Positions 7,447-14,504 of a DNA stretch of 28,942 nucleotides are shown here, one piece after another. Position 1 is the stretch's first letter, and every line of letters starts with the position of its first letter. The DNA comes from a virus, in IMG/VR virus record IMGVR_UViG_3300019863_000052, positions 1 to 28,942 of that record. One strand, given 5' to 3'. The notes beneath the pieces were generated by a model. The model ran no database searches. It saw only the letters and a program-made list of their open reading frames with translations, and was not told the DNA's origin. The position numbers were made by a program, and so were the translations under genes.

Positions 7447-7935
7447 TTAATCCAACTTAAAGATTATACTAGATTTATCTAAATAAGAATCTAAATACTT
7501 TGCTCTATTGAAGGCTCTATCAAACTTAGTTCTAGATACCTTTTCAACTTCCATAGGTCCTTCTTTTAAAGTAAGATTAAAATACTCATTATCTTTTGTT
7601 TTAATCATACTCATATCACCTGTTGATATTAATAAACAAGGAGTTAACTTATTTATAACATTAAGACCAAAAAACTGATATCCTACTTCATCATTAAACC
7701 AGACTACTTTCCATAGTTCATTATTGTCATCTAAGAATACTATGGTATTATCTACAAACCCTATAGATCTTATTTTTGCACCATGAGTAAAGCTATGCTT
7801 CATTTTAGAAGTATAGATAATTAATTCTCTTCTTTCGTCACAATCACTAGCGATAACTACCTTGTTATTTATTTTAATAACTTCTTTTTCAACTATACTT
7901 TTATTATCTTTATGATACTCTATTGCTATTTTCAT
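7447..7935 (-). CDS. Unknown protein, 162 residues, first gene of the dUTPase operon
   Basis: The start at 7935 has a strong TAAGGAG ribosome site. The protein looks mostly beta: alternating hydrophobic stretches at residues 1-35, an aromatic IVFLDDNNELWKVVWFND part near 68-85, and LTPCLLISTGDMSMI near 98-112. The last 30 residues are basic and helical. No signal peptide or membrane segment. It leads the leftward operon with the HD protein and dUTPase, and its 5' leader contains a small hairpin and a candidate promoter. No family recognised. Confidence 0.85.
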   Translation of the reverse strand: MKIAIEYHKDNKSIVEKEVIKINNKVVIASDCDERRELIIYTSKMKHSFTHGAKIRSIGFVDNTIVFLDDNNELWKVVWFNDEVGYQFFGLNVINKLTPCLLISTGDMSMIKTKDNEYFNLTLKEGPMEVEKVSRTKFDRAFNRAKYLDSYLDKSSIIFKLD

Positions 7936-7957
7936 TTTGTTCTCCTTACTTTACTTA

Positions 7958-7973
7958 GTTTCAATACTGAAAC
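7958..7973 (-). promoter_or_regulatory. Small hairpin in the 5' leader of the dUTPase operon
   Basis: GTTTCA and TGAAAC flank a 4-base loop, 22 bases upstream of the start of 7447-7935 and downstream of the candidate promoter motif. It could be a leader hairpin or a repressor site; a chance stem of 6 bp in AT-rich DNA is also possible. Confidence 0.3.
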
Positions 7974-7984
7974 AACATAACTAC

Positions 7985-7994
7985 TTACATTAAA
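7985..7994 (-). promoter_or_regulatory. Candidate phage promoter motif TTTAATGTAA (leftward)
   Basis: One of three copies in the unique half, all in divergent gaps and pointing toward a gene start. This one is followed by GTAGTTAT, closely matching GTAATTAT after the copy at 10556-10565. It is preceded one base away by the ATAACCATATATTA element (7996-8009). Confidence 0.45.
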
Positions 7995-7995
7995 T

Positions 7996-8009
7996 TAATA
8001 TATGGTTAT
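7996..8009 (-). promoter_or_regulatory. ATAACCATATATTA element (leftward)
   Basis: Identical over 14 bases to 2840-2853, which stands in front of another leftward operon. It is about 60 bases upstream of the start at 7935. It may be the upstream part of a promoter or an activator site. Confidence 0.35.
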
Positions 8010-8051
8010 ATTTAAATAGCAAAAACTGACTTTTATTTGAGCAAAGTGTAT

Positions 8052-8061
8052 TTTAATGTAA
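8052..8061 (+). promoter_or_regulatory. Candidate phage promoter motif TTTAATGTAA (rightward, RNase H)
   Basis: It lies 27 bases before the RNase H start, on the opposite strand from the copy at 7985-7994, so the divergent gap 7936-8088 appears to hold two back-to-back promoters. The following sequence TAAAGTATATTT is less like the other two copies. Confidence 0.45.
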
Positions 8062-8088
8062 TAAAGTATATTTAAAAAAGGATAACTG

Positions 8089-9543
8089 ATGAAAACAATA
8101 AAGAAAGCGATAATGTATACCGATGGGTCAGCCCATCCAAACAATAATAACTGTACTTACCCTAATACTGGAAGTGGAATGCATGGTTATGTGTATGATG
8201 AAAATAATTTAGATAAGAAAAGAAATGATAGACCATCTACTGCATTTGTTACCGATAAAGGATATTTAGACGACGGGATGGTTTTAGCTTTTCCTGACCA
8301 TAAATTACTAATTCCAGATTGTTACATTACAGGTTACTCTAGTTTTAAAAGGATAGGTACTAATAACACTGCTGAGATTCTGGCTTTTGTATCTACTGTA
8401 GATTACTTTATAAGAGCTAAAGAAGGCGATGTTCATTTAGTAGATGAATTATTAGTATTAACAGATAGCTTATATGTAATAAATATAGTTAAAAAGATAA
8501 AAGAGGATACAGCTAAAACTTGGAATATGACTGTAGAGAAAAACTTAGACTTATGGGGTGAGATAGATAGAGTTTTGGAATTAGCTAAACAAAAGAACCT
8601 TGTAGTTAATATAGATAAAGTACTAGGGCATTCTAATAATGTAGGTAACGAGTTAGCTGATGATTTAGCTTTACTAGCTAGATTAAAGTCTACTAAATAC
8701 CAAAAAGATGAAACTGTATGGAAAGTATCTGATATCAAGAATTTTTGGAAACCTGTAGCTAAAAGACATCCTTTCTTATCTTATAGTAATATATACTTTA
8801 TGAATCAATTAGCTCCTGGTATGGATAATCTTATCTATAGTGTACTTAGATTTAAAACTGATACTGAAGCTGGTAAGAAGACTCCTGCTTCTGGTTATGG
8901 TTTAGTAGTATTAGCTGAGCCAGATAAAACTTTAAATGTAGTTAGAAAAGCTTTCTTAGATAATCTAGGTAGTTTATCTTTAGTATCTGTTATTGATACA
9001 GATGTTTTAGAATCTTTTAGAAGCAACCTTATGTTAACTAACTTTGGAGAAGATGTTCTTACTTATCAAGGTAGAGGTAGAAAAGAGATGAAAGTATTAG
9101 AAGAAGATACCTTATGTAGAGAAGTTTATCCTCCTGGACTAGCTAAAAAATCTTTAGATAAAAACATCTTACTTCTATCTTATATAGAAGATTTAAAGAA
9201 TGAGGTATCTCATTCACATACTGAAGTAATGGATATTACAGATACTTATTTTTCTATAAATGAAAAAGGTAAATATAAATACTTAATTGGTACAGGTGTA
9301 GACCATATACTAATTAAAACAAAGACACAAGCTGGTGATGAAATTACTATACCTATTGTATTTGGAATAGATATTATGGATAGGAATAGTATGAAGAAAC
9401 TAGAACCTCTTAAACCTACGGTATTACTATTAAAAGTATCTGTAAGTGAAGAGTGTATAGAATACTATATAGTTATAAAAACTGAACAAGGTGATTATAG
9501 CATTTGGTGTAACTTTTATTCTAATAAGGTTTATGTATTATAG
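8089..9543 (+). CDS. RNase H-domain protein with long unknown C-terminal region, 484 residues
   Basis: Residues 5-200 form an RNase HI-type domain that cuts RNA in RNA-DNA hybrids, as in primer removal. The catalytic residues are visible: D12 (MYTDGSAHP), E96 (NNTAEILAF), D126 (LLTDSLYV), H181 (LGHSNN) and D191 (ELADDLA). An insert at about residues 40-85 lengthens the domain. Residues 205-484 match nothing I recognise; they are mixed alpha/beta and could bind DNA or a partner. From memory, large phiKZ-like phages encode RNase H near a RecA-like gene, as here. It has an AAAGGAT ribosome site, its own candidate promoter and a palindromic terminator, so it is transcribed alone. Confidence 0.86.
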   Translation: MKTIKKAIMYTDGSAHPNNNNCTYPNTGSGMHGYVYDENNLDKKRNDRPSTAFVTDKGYLDDGMVLAFPDHKLLIPDCYITGYSSFKRIGTNNTAEILAFVSTVDYFIRAKEGDVHLVDELLVLTDSLYVINIVKKIKEDTAKTWNMTVEKNLDLWGEIDRVLELAKQKNLVVNIDKVLGHSNNVGNELADDLALLARLKSTKYQKDETVWKVSDIKNFWKPVAKRHPFLSYSNIYFMNQLAPGMDNLIYSVLRFKTDTEAGKKTPASGYGLVVLAEPDKTLNVVRKAFLDNLGSLSLVSVIDTDVLESFRSNLMLTNFGEDVLTYQGRGRKEMKVLEEDTLCREVYPPGLAKKSLDKNILLLSYIEDLKNEVSHSHTEVMDITDTYFSINEKGKYKYLIGTGVDHILIKTKTQAGDEITIPIVFGIDIMDRNSMKKLEPLKPTVLLLKVSVSEECIEYYIVIKTEQGDYSIWCNFYSNKVYVL

Positions 9544-9551
9544 ATTTTTAA

Positions 9552-9585
9552 TATACTAGTATAGGGATGTCCCTATACTAGTATA
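9552..9585. terminator. 34-base hairpin, two-way terminator between convergent genes
   Basis: 16 paired bases on each side of a two-base TG centre; the core TATAGGGA...TCCCTATA is shared with 522-555. It sits between the RNase H stop and the end of the leftward gene 9588-10475. A/T-rich flanks supply U-runs in both directions. Confidence 0.75.
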
Positions 9586-9587
9586 CA

Positions 9588-10475
9588 TTATATATTTTTT
9601 CTTAAAAGTTTTACTGTACTAATTACTGTATCAGATACTTGCATATTTAAATAGAATACAGTGATAGCTACTGTAACTAAGTTTGCACTAACATCAATAG
9701 CTGAGATCAATTCTTTTAAAGACTCTTTAGATATAGTAATATCTGTATTATCTTCATCTACCATATATTCATATAGAGTTTTTGACTTTTCTTCAATTAC
9801 AGCTATCTTAGAATGTACTTCATTTATGTATTTAACATTAAAACTACTACCTAAATGTTTATAGTCATTTACTATTTGAGGTAAATCTGAAAGTCTATCT
9901 ATAAGGTCACCTACTGCAACTTTCTCTCTTGTACTATTCTTATCTATAATAGTATTAATACTCTCTAACATATTTTGAGAAAGAGCTCTATTCTTTCTTA
10001 TATGTTTATCTGTACTAGAAAGACTTTTTCTAAAATCTTCATTACTAACAATCATAGAGATAGTTTCATCTACCATATCTAATATTGGTAAAAGATTAGA
10101 CTCTATAAGCGAGTTATTCTGCTTAAGAACTACATTACAATTAACTAGGTTAGAATTGAGACCCACCACCGTAGGTGCTTCAAGTTTATGTAACTTAGAG
10201 AAGTCACCCTCTGCTAATATTTTCTTAACATCCGAATCTAATTTAGATAGTAACTTAGCTTGTACTGTTAAATCTTTAACATTGAACTTTTCTAATCTCT
10301 CATTATTAGTTCCAAATATCTTACTAAGACCTTTAAACTTAGTAGCAAACCATTCTCCTACTTTTTCTACAAAATCACTATATGCACCTTGTGTAGTCAA
10401 CTCTTCATAAACAGCTGTTACTCCATTTAAGTTTGTTATAGCTACTTCTAGTTCCTTTAAACTGTTTTCTTTCAT
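9588..10475 (-). CDS. Unknown helical protein, 295 residues, possible internal virion protein
   Basis: The start at 10475 has a TGGAGTAAG ribosome site. The sequence looks helical throughout, with many spaced Leu, Ile, Val, Lys and Glu residues. An early KGLSKIFGTNNERLEKF element (about residues 48-64) recalls, from memory, helical head or inner-body proteins of large myoviruses. The middle holds SLIESNLLPILDMVDETI, and the end (VTVAITVFYLNMQVSDTVIS) is hydrophobic enough to be a packing helix but not a clear membrane anchor. It is a single leftward gene between RNase H (convergent) and the RecA-like gene (divergent). Its promoter-like element resembles that of 3407-3850, perhaps a shared late class. 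Function unproven. Confidence 0.82.
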   Translation of the reverse strand: MKENSLKELEVAITNLNGVTAVYEELTTQGAYSDFVEKVGEWFATKFKGLSKIFGTNNERLEKFNVKDLTVQAKLLSKLDSDVKKILAEGDFSKLHKLEAPTVVGLNSNLVNCNVVLKQNNSLIESNLLPILDMVDETISMIVSNEDFRKSLSSTDKHIRKNRALSQNMLESINTIIDKNSTREKVAVGDLIDRLSDLPQIVNDYKHLGSSFNVKYINEVHSKIAVIEEKSKTLYEYMVDEDNTDITISKESLKELISAIDVSANLVTVAITVFYLNMQVSDTVISTVKLLRKNI

Positions 10476-10490
10476 GTCTTACTCCATTTG

Positions 10491-10510
10491 ATTTAAATTA
10501 TTCAATTAAT
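10491..10510 (-). promoter_or_regulatory. Candidate promoter motif ATTAATTGAATAATTTAAAT (leftward)
   Basis: It lies about 15 bases before the start of 9588-10475 and resembles 3376-3394 on the other strand (shared TTAATTGA, then TAA, then TTTAAA). Both stand at a similar distance from genes that may be structural. Confidence 0.35.
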
Positions 10511-10555
10511 GCACTTATAAGGTAACACTTATAGTATTTTTTAAACCTAGTACTT

Positions 10556-10565
10556 TTTAATGTAA
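10556..10565 (+). promoter_or_regulatory. Candidate phage promoter motif TTTAATGTAA (rightward, RecA-like operon)
   Basis: It lies 33 bases before the start of the RecA-like gene. The sequence that follows (GTAATTATAAACTATAAT) includes a TATAAT that could serve as a host-type -10 box, so host polymerase use is an alternative reading. Confidence 0.45.
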
Positions 10566-10598
10566 GTAATTATAAACTATAATAAACAAAGGATAAAT

Positions 10599-12041
10599 AT
10601 GTTATTTCAAGTACAAAAGAAAGCTGCACCTAAACTTAATATAAATGTAGGAGCATTGATGGATATTCCTACGGGAGTTATGATAACAGGAGCTAGAGGT
10701 GAAACTATCATAAATGGTGGAGCTGGAGCTATAACAGGGGTAGTAGGTCCTGGTAATATTGGTAAGAGCACTATCTTACATTATATTATGTTATCTGCTG
10801 CTAACAAGGTGACTTATTCTACGCCTACAGGTTTACATACTTACGATACAGAAGTTAATGTAATGCCTGAAAGGCTAGAGAAATTAGCTCATAGACATAA
10901 GTACCTACCACATGATTTAGTAACTAGTGAAGAACCTAGATGGACTATAGCCGATAAGACTAGTTATTATGGTAATGAGTGGGCTACTCTTATGAAAAAT
11001 AATACTAATGCTAAAATAAAAGATAAGAAAAACTTTGTAAAATGGACTGCTTTAAAAGCACCTAATAGTAAAGATATGTTAGAAACACCTATACCTACAT
11101 TTATAGAGATAGATTCTATAAGTGAATTTGAGGGTTCTAGCACTATAGATATGTTATCTAAAGACTTAGATGACTCTAGCACTAATACTATATTTATGAA
11201 ACAAGGTGCTCTTAAGACTAAGTTCTTAGCTGAACTACCAAGGATATCTAATAATACTAATAGCAGGTTTGGTATTACTGCACATATTGGTAAAGAGATA
11301 AATATGGATGCTAATAAGTATAATGTTCCTACTAAGAAGTTGCAATACCTTAAAAAGGGTGATGAACTTAAAGGTGTAAGTACTAAATTCTTTTTTCTTC
11401 TTAATAATGCTTGGAGTGCTACTAGTTCTTCTGTTCTTAAGAATCCTACTACTAAAGTAGCTGAATATCCTGTATCTAATAAAGATAGTGCTACTACTGA
11501 ACTAACAGTTGTAAAAATGACACAGCTTAGAGGTAAGTCTGGGCAAAGTGGTTTTACTATAGAAGTAGTAATTTCTCAAGATGAAGGATTATTAGAAGAT
11601 TTAACTAACTTCCATTATATTAAAAGTAATGATAGATTTGGTATAAGTGGTAGTCCAGTACATTATCATTTAGATTTACTACCTGATGTTAACTTAAGTA
11701 GAACTACTATAAGAAGTAAATTAGATACTGATGAAAGAGTGAGAAGAGCTACTGAAATGACAGCTGATTTATTGCAATTAGATATGTTCTTTCCTAGGTT
11801 AAGAGATGAAGGTCTATGGTGTGACCCTAAGACATTATATGAAGATATCAAAGCTATGGGATATGATTGGGAACTTTTATACAAAAGTAGGAATTGGTTA
11901 ACACCTAATCAATATGGTGTTGAGATACCGTTCTTATCTACTGTAGACTTATTAAAGATGCGAGCTGGTCAATATAAGCCTTATTGGTATAAGGGTGAAA
12001 TAAAGAAAATAGATTTAGGAGATAAAAAAGATGAAAAGTAA
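10599..12041 (+). CDS. RecA-like P-loop ATPase, probable recombination protein, 480 residues
   Basis: A Walker A motif GPGNIGKST (residues 50-58) follows a beta strand (AITGVV). YDTE at 82-85 resembles the position of the RecA/UvsX catalytic Glu, and FIEIDSISEF (168-177) is a Walker B strand ending in D172. SRFGITAHIGKE (222-233) may be the sensor strand. This layout fits RecA, UvsX or DnaB-type ATPases; recombination is preferred because RNase H and RuvC are nearby and no primase or helicase motif is seen. The C-terminal 120 residues are charged and helical, perhaps for DNA or partner binding. It has an AAAGGAT ribosome site and is the first gene of a five-gene operon ending with thymidylate kinase. 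A Sak4-like single-strand annealing ATPase is another option. Confidence 0.75.
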   Translation: MLFQVQKKAAPKLNINVGALMDIPTGVMITGARGETIINGGAGAITGVVGPGNIGKSTILHYIMLSAANKVTYSTPTGLHTYDTEVNVMPERLEKLAHRHKYLPHDLVTSEEPRWTIADKTSYYGNEWATLMKNNTNAKIKDKKNFVKWTALKAPNSKDMLETPIPTFIEIDSISEFEGSSTIDMLSKDLDDSSTNTIFMKQGALKTKFLAELPRISNNTNSRFGITAHIGKEINMDANKYNVPTKKLQYLKKGDELKGVSTKFFFLLNNAWSATSSSVLKNPTTKVAEYPVSNKDSATTELTVVKMTQLRGKSGQSGFTIEVVISQDEGLLEDLTNFHYIKSNDRFGISGSPVHYHLDLLPDVNLSRTTIRSKLDTDERVRRATEMTADLLQLDMFFPRLRDEGLWCDPKTLYEDIKAMGYDWELLYKSRNWLTPNQYGVEIPFLSTVDLLKMRAGQYKPYWYKGEIKKIDLGDKKDEK

Positions 12042-12405
12042 TTTAGACTTAGGTCCTGCTACTGCATTATTAAATGCAGTAAGGAAACCAACAGACCCAG
12101 ACTATGTGGTTATGGTATCAGATGCTATAAAATCACATTATAAAGACGATACGGAAGTTAATCACTTCCTAAGTAAATCAGAAGTAATGGCTTCTCTTAC
12201 AAAAATACCTTTAATACAAAGAACTATCTTAAATGGAGTATTTGCTAAAATGCTATTCTCAATAGCCGGTACTACTTCTATTAATATATCTTATGTTATT
12301 GGTTTTTTATCTGATGATGGTTGTGATAAGATATGGGTAGCTAACTTAAACAAGGTAGTAATTCCATTTATGTGTCAAAATAAAATAAGCTTTAAGGATT
12401 ATTAA
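12031..12405 (+). CDS. Unknown protein, 124 residues, overlapping the RecA-like gene
   Basis: The start lies 11 bases inside the end of the RecA-like gene, with GGAG upstream, so translation is coupled. The protein is mostly helical, with a hydrophobic middle (FAKMLFSIAGTTSINISYVIGF, about residues 70-91) that might be a buried helix pair or a weak membrane segment. The end is basic. The overlap suggests it works with, or in fixed ratio to, the ATPase. No family recognised. Confidence 0.83.
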   Translation: MKSNLDLGPATALLNAVRKPTDPDYVVMVSDAIKSHYKDDTEVNHFLSKSEVMASLTKIPLIQRTILNGVFAKMLFSIAGTTSINISYVIGFLSDDGCDKIWVANLNKVVIPFMCQNKISFKDY

Positions 12406-12407
12406 AA

Positions 12408-13136
12408 ATGAAAGATTTAGTATATATAAAAAAGAATGGTGTGTTTTTAGGAGAGCTTAATATTATAAGTAATGATAATACAAATGAAGTCGATCCTGTA
12501 TTTGTATCTATGACAGATAGTGTATTTGACGACTTAAATGTTACTAATACATCAATGACTAAAACTACTGTAAACCAATTAGTACTTTCTACAGTAGCTG
12601 ATGGTGGAGATGTAAATGATGAAGAGTTAACTTATCTTAAAACTATTACAAATGTAACTTCTGGATACAGTATTGACCTATATATTTTTAGAGGTAATTT
12701 TATTGTAATACCTACTATTGATAATGATAATCCTGATTCTTTAGTTTACTTTACAGCTAGAAACTTTAAAGGTGCAACTGGTAAACCTATCACTAGTTTA
12801 TTTGGTAGAAATGAAGATAACTATATGGTATATGAAGCTAAAGCTGGACTAACTCTTAATCCAGATATTAAAATGCTAAATGGGTTTAACATAATAGGGT
12901 TAGATTTCTCTGATGGAGTAGACCTGTATATAAATTCTACTGATGATTATGCTAGAATATCTACGCCTAGATTTAAACCTCTTATCTTTTTAGATATAGG
13001 TACTTGTGAAGATGTGTTTGAAAGAGTAGATGACATTAGAGTAAACTCTATTAAAAGATCTGCTGTTAGAGAATACAAAATACATAATCAAAAAGCTATA
13101 GCTACAAACCGTATTCTTATACCTCTATTATTTTAG
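12408..13136 (+). CDS. Unknown beta-rich protein, 242 residues
   Basis: It starts 2 bases after the previous stop, using AAGGAT. The composition (many Asn, Asp, Thr, Val and Ile in alternating patterns) suggests beta structure, for example DLYIFRGNFIVIPTI near residues 89-103 and FNIIGLDFSDGVDLYI near 160-175. No signal peptide or membrane segment. It could be a virion protein or a cofactor of the recombination operon; the sequence does not decide. Its stop codon lies inside a hairpin that also covers the next gene's ribosome site. Confidence 0.83.
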   Translation: MKDLVYIKKNGVFLGELNIISNDNTNEVDPVFVSMTDSVFDDLNVTNTSMTKTTVNQLVLSTVADGGDVNDEELTYLKTITNVTSGYSIDLYIFRGNFIVIPTIDNDNPDSLVYFTARNFKGATGKPITSLFGRNEDNYMVYEAKAGLTLNPDIKMLNGFNIIGLDFSDGVDLYINSTDDYARISTPRFKPLIFLDIGTCEDVFERVDDIRVNSIKRSAVREYKIHNQKAIATNRILIPLLF

Positions 13137-13145
13137 AGGTATAAG
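13116..13145 (+). promoter_or_regulatory. 12-bp hairpin covering the stop codon and the next ribosome site
   Basis: CTTATACCTCTA (13116-13127) pairs fully with TAGAGGTATAAG (13134-13145) around a 6-base loop. The right arm contains the stop of 12408-13136 and the GAGG and most of the AAGG ribosome site for the ATG at 13149. Ribosomes finishing the upstream gene would open it, so it should make translation of the downstream gene depend on the upstream one. Confidence 0.6.
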
Positions 13146-13148
13146 GTC

Positions 13149-13814
13149 ATGAATGAAAAACGATTAAAAGCTATAGCTTATTTTTTACCTATAATAAAAG
13201 AGATAGGCGGTAGCGATAACGAACAATTATATATAGACTTATTTGAAAAGATGAGCAATAAAGACTTTGATGCTCTTATGGTAAAGCTTAGAGATGGTGA
13301 CTTAGTGTTACCTGTTATTGCTCCTAATGATGGTAAAAATAGATTAAGTGTTAAGAAGAACTTTACATTAAGTAAAAAATTAGGATTTAGCTTCTTCCAA
13401 TATTTAAAATTTGAGGGTGATAAAAATATACAAGATTATATTACTCCTAATAAATTTCATGTAAGTAGATTACCTGTAAGAAGAGCTGCTCAATTATTAA
13501 CTAAGGGTATAAGTGTACCTACAGATGATAGAAAGATTGACCTTACTACAGGTCAAGTTACAGGAGATAGTAAATCTAGTAAGCTTACCATGCCTGAAGT
13601 ACAAGTATTAGTAGGTCTAGGTTTAGAAGATTCTGTAGTAGAACTTATGAAGTACAGAGGTGGTGATTTAGGTGGATTAAGAGCTATGGATAGTATAGCT
13701 TTGAGTAATGGTGAAGTATCTCAAGATACACTTGAGCAATACGCTACTGGAGTTACATCTACTAAAACACTTAAGACATACTTTACAGCTATGCATATTA
13801 AAAATACATTATAA
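13149..13814 (+). CDS. Unknown protein, 221 residues
   Basis: The start follows GAGG/AAGG sites that lie in a hairpin (13116-13145). The N-terminus is helical (residues 1-50). A basic part with LSVKKNFTLSKKLGFSFF (66-83) and VSRLPVRRAAQLL (105-117) may bind nucleic acid. The C-terminal 70 residues show a well-ordered helical pattern, PEVQVLVGLGLEDSVVELMK followed by GGLRAMDSIAL and a final TKTLKTYFTAMHI. It gives the impression of a conserved phage family, but I cannot name it. It is tightly packed between 12408-13136 and thymidylate kinase (9-base gap). Confidence 0.84.
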   Translation: MNEKRLKAIAYFLPIIKEIGGSDNEQLYIDLFEKMSNKDFDALMVKLRDGDLVLPVIAPNDGKNRLSVKKNFTLSKKLGFSFFQYLKFEGDKNIQDYITPNKFHVSRLPVRRAAQLLTKGISVPTDDRKIDLTTGQVTGDSKSSKLTMPEVQVLVGLGLEDSVVELMKYRGGDLGGLRAMDSIALSNGEVSQDTLEQYATGVTSTKTLKTYFTAMHIKNTL

Positions 13815-13823
13815 GGATGAGTA

Positions 13824-14438
13824 ATGAAAGGTAAATTAATTATATTTGAAGGTATAGATTGTTGTGGTAAAACTACTCAGATAGATAACTTAGTAGAATA
13901 CTATAATAGTAAGAATATTAAAACTATCTCTATGAGTAATGTATCTTCTAGTCCTGTGGGTAAAGCTATTAGAAAGGTATTATCTACACCTAAGTATGTA
14001 GTAAATAACTTACAGATGGCTTTTTTATTTATATCTGAATTATATATTGTAGTTGAGGAGATAAAGAAACAGTTAAACAAAGGGGTTAATGTAGTATTAT
14101 CTAGATATATCTACAGTACTTTGGCTTATGCTGGTAGTAAAATAGAAGAATTTGATTTAATAGAGCAATCTTGGGTAAGTGATTTAAAACCAGATACTAT
14201 TATCTATTTAGATATAGATCCTAAGATAGCTTTAGAAAGATTACATAGTAGAGAAAACGAAGTAATTGAAGTATATGAAAATATAGATAAGTTATCTAAA
14301 GTATACGATACATACAATAAAGTATGGAGCATGGTTTCTATAAAGTATCCTGATATACCTTTATTCAGAATAGATGCTAGTAAAGATATAGAAACTGTTA
14401 AAAATGAAATAGTATTTAAAACTGATATGTTATTTTAG
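13824..14438 (+). CDS. tmk: Thymidylate kinase (dTMP kinase), 204 residues
   Basis: Phosphorylates dTMP to dTDP on the way to dTTP. The P-loop FEGIDCCGKTTQ (residues 8-19, Lys at 15) and overall length are typical. VVLSRYIYSTLAYAG (90-104) aligns with the family DRY/DRH element, but the usual Asp before Arg is Ser93. The FPxR/TREPGG loop is replaced by SNVSSSPVGKAIR (38-50). IIYLDIDPKIALERLHSR (126-143) matches the strand and start of the LID region. It has AAGGATGAG before the start and is the last gene of the RecA-like operon. The altered residues raise the chance of a different nucleotide substrate. The stop is followed 3 bases later by the central palindrome. Confidence 0.87.
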   Translation: MKGKLIIFEGIDCCGKTTQIDNLVEYYNSKNIKTISMSNVSSSPVGKAIRKVLSTPKYVVNNLQMAFLFISELYIVVEEIKKQLNKGVNVVLSRYIYSTLAYAGSKIEEFDLIEQSWVSDLKPDTIIYLDIDPKIALERLHSRENEVIEVYENIDKLSKVYDTYNKVWSMVSIKYPDIPLFRIDASKDIETVKNEIVFKTDMLF

Positions 14439-14504
14439 TTCGAGTAAGAGTAAATATACACACTATGGAATATTCCATAGTGTGTATATTTACTCTTACT
14501 CGAA
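14439..14504. repeat. Symmetry axis of the window; central palindrome and likely terminator
   Basis: The 66 bases between the two thymidylate kinase stop codons are the only non-coding part of the axis. The innermost sequence CACTATGGAATATTCCATAGTG is GC-richer than its flanks and resembles the palindromes at the three convergent junctions. So the original sequence probably had a palindromic two-way terminator here, and the fold happened at it. How far the natural palindrome extended cannot be seen, because everything outside it is also mirrored. Confidence 0.7.

Noticed and set aside
14439-14504. Transposon ends or insertion sequence at the axis
   Set aside because: No transposase, no target-site duplication and no spacer; the axis is non-coding and follows a normal stop codon.
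14439-14504. Covalently closed hairpin telomere as the primary call
   Set aside because: Possible, but no protelomerase gene is seen and palindromes of the same kind occur at three ordinary convergent junctions, so a terminator-driven fold is preferred.
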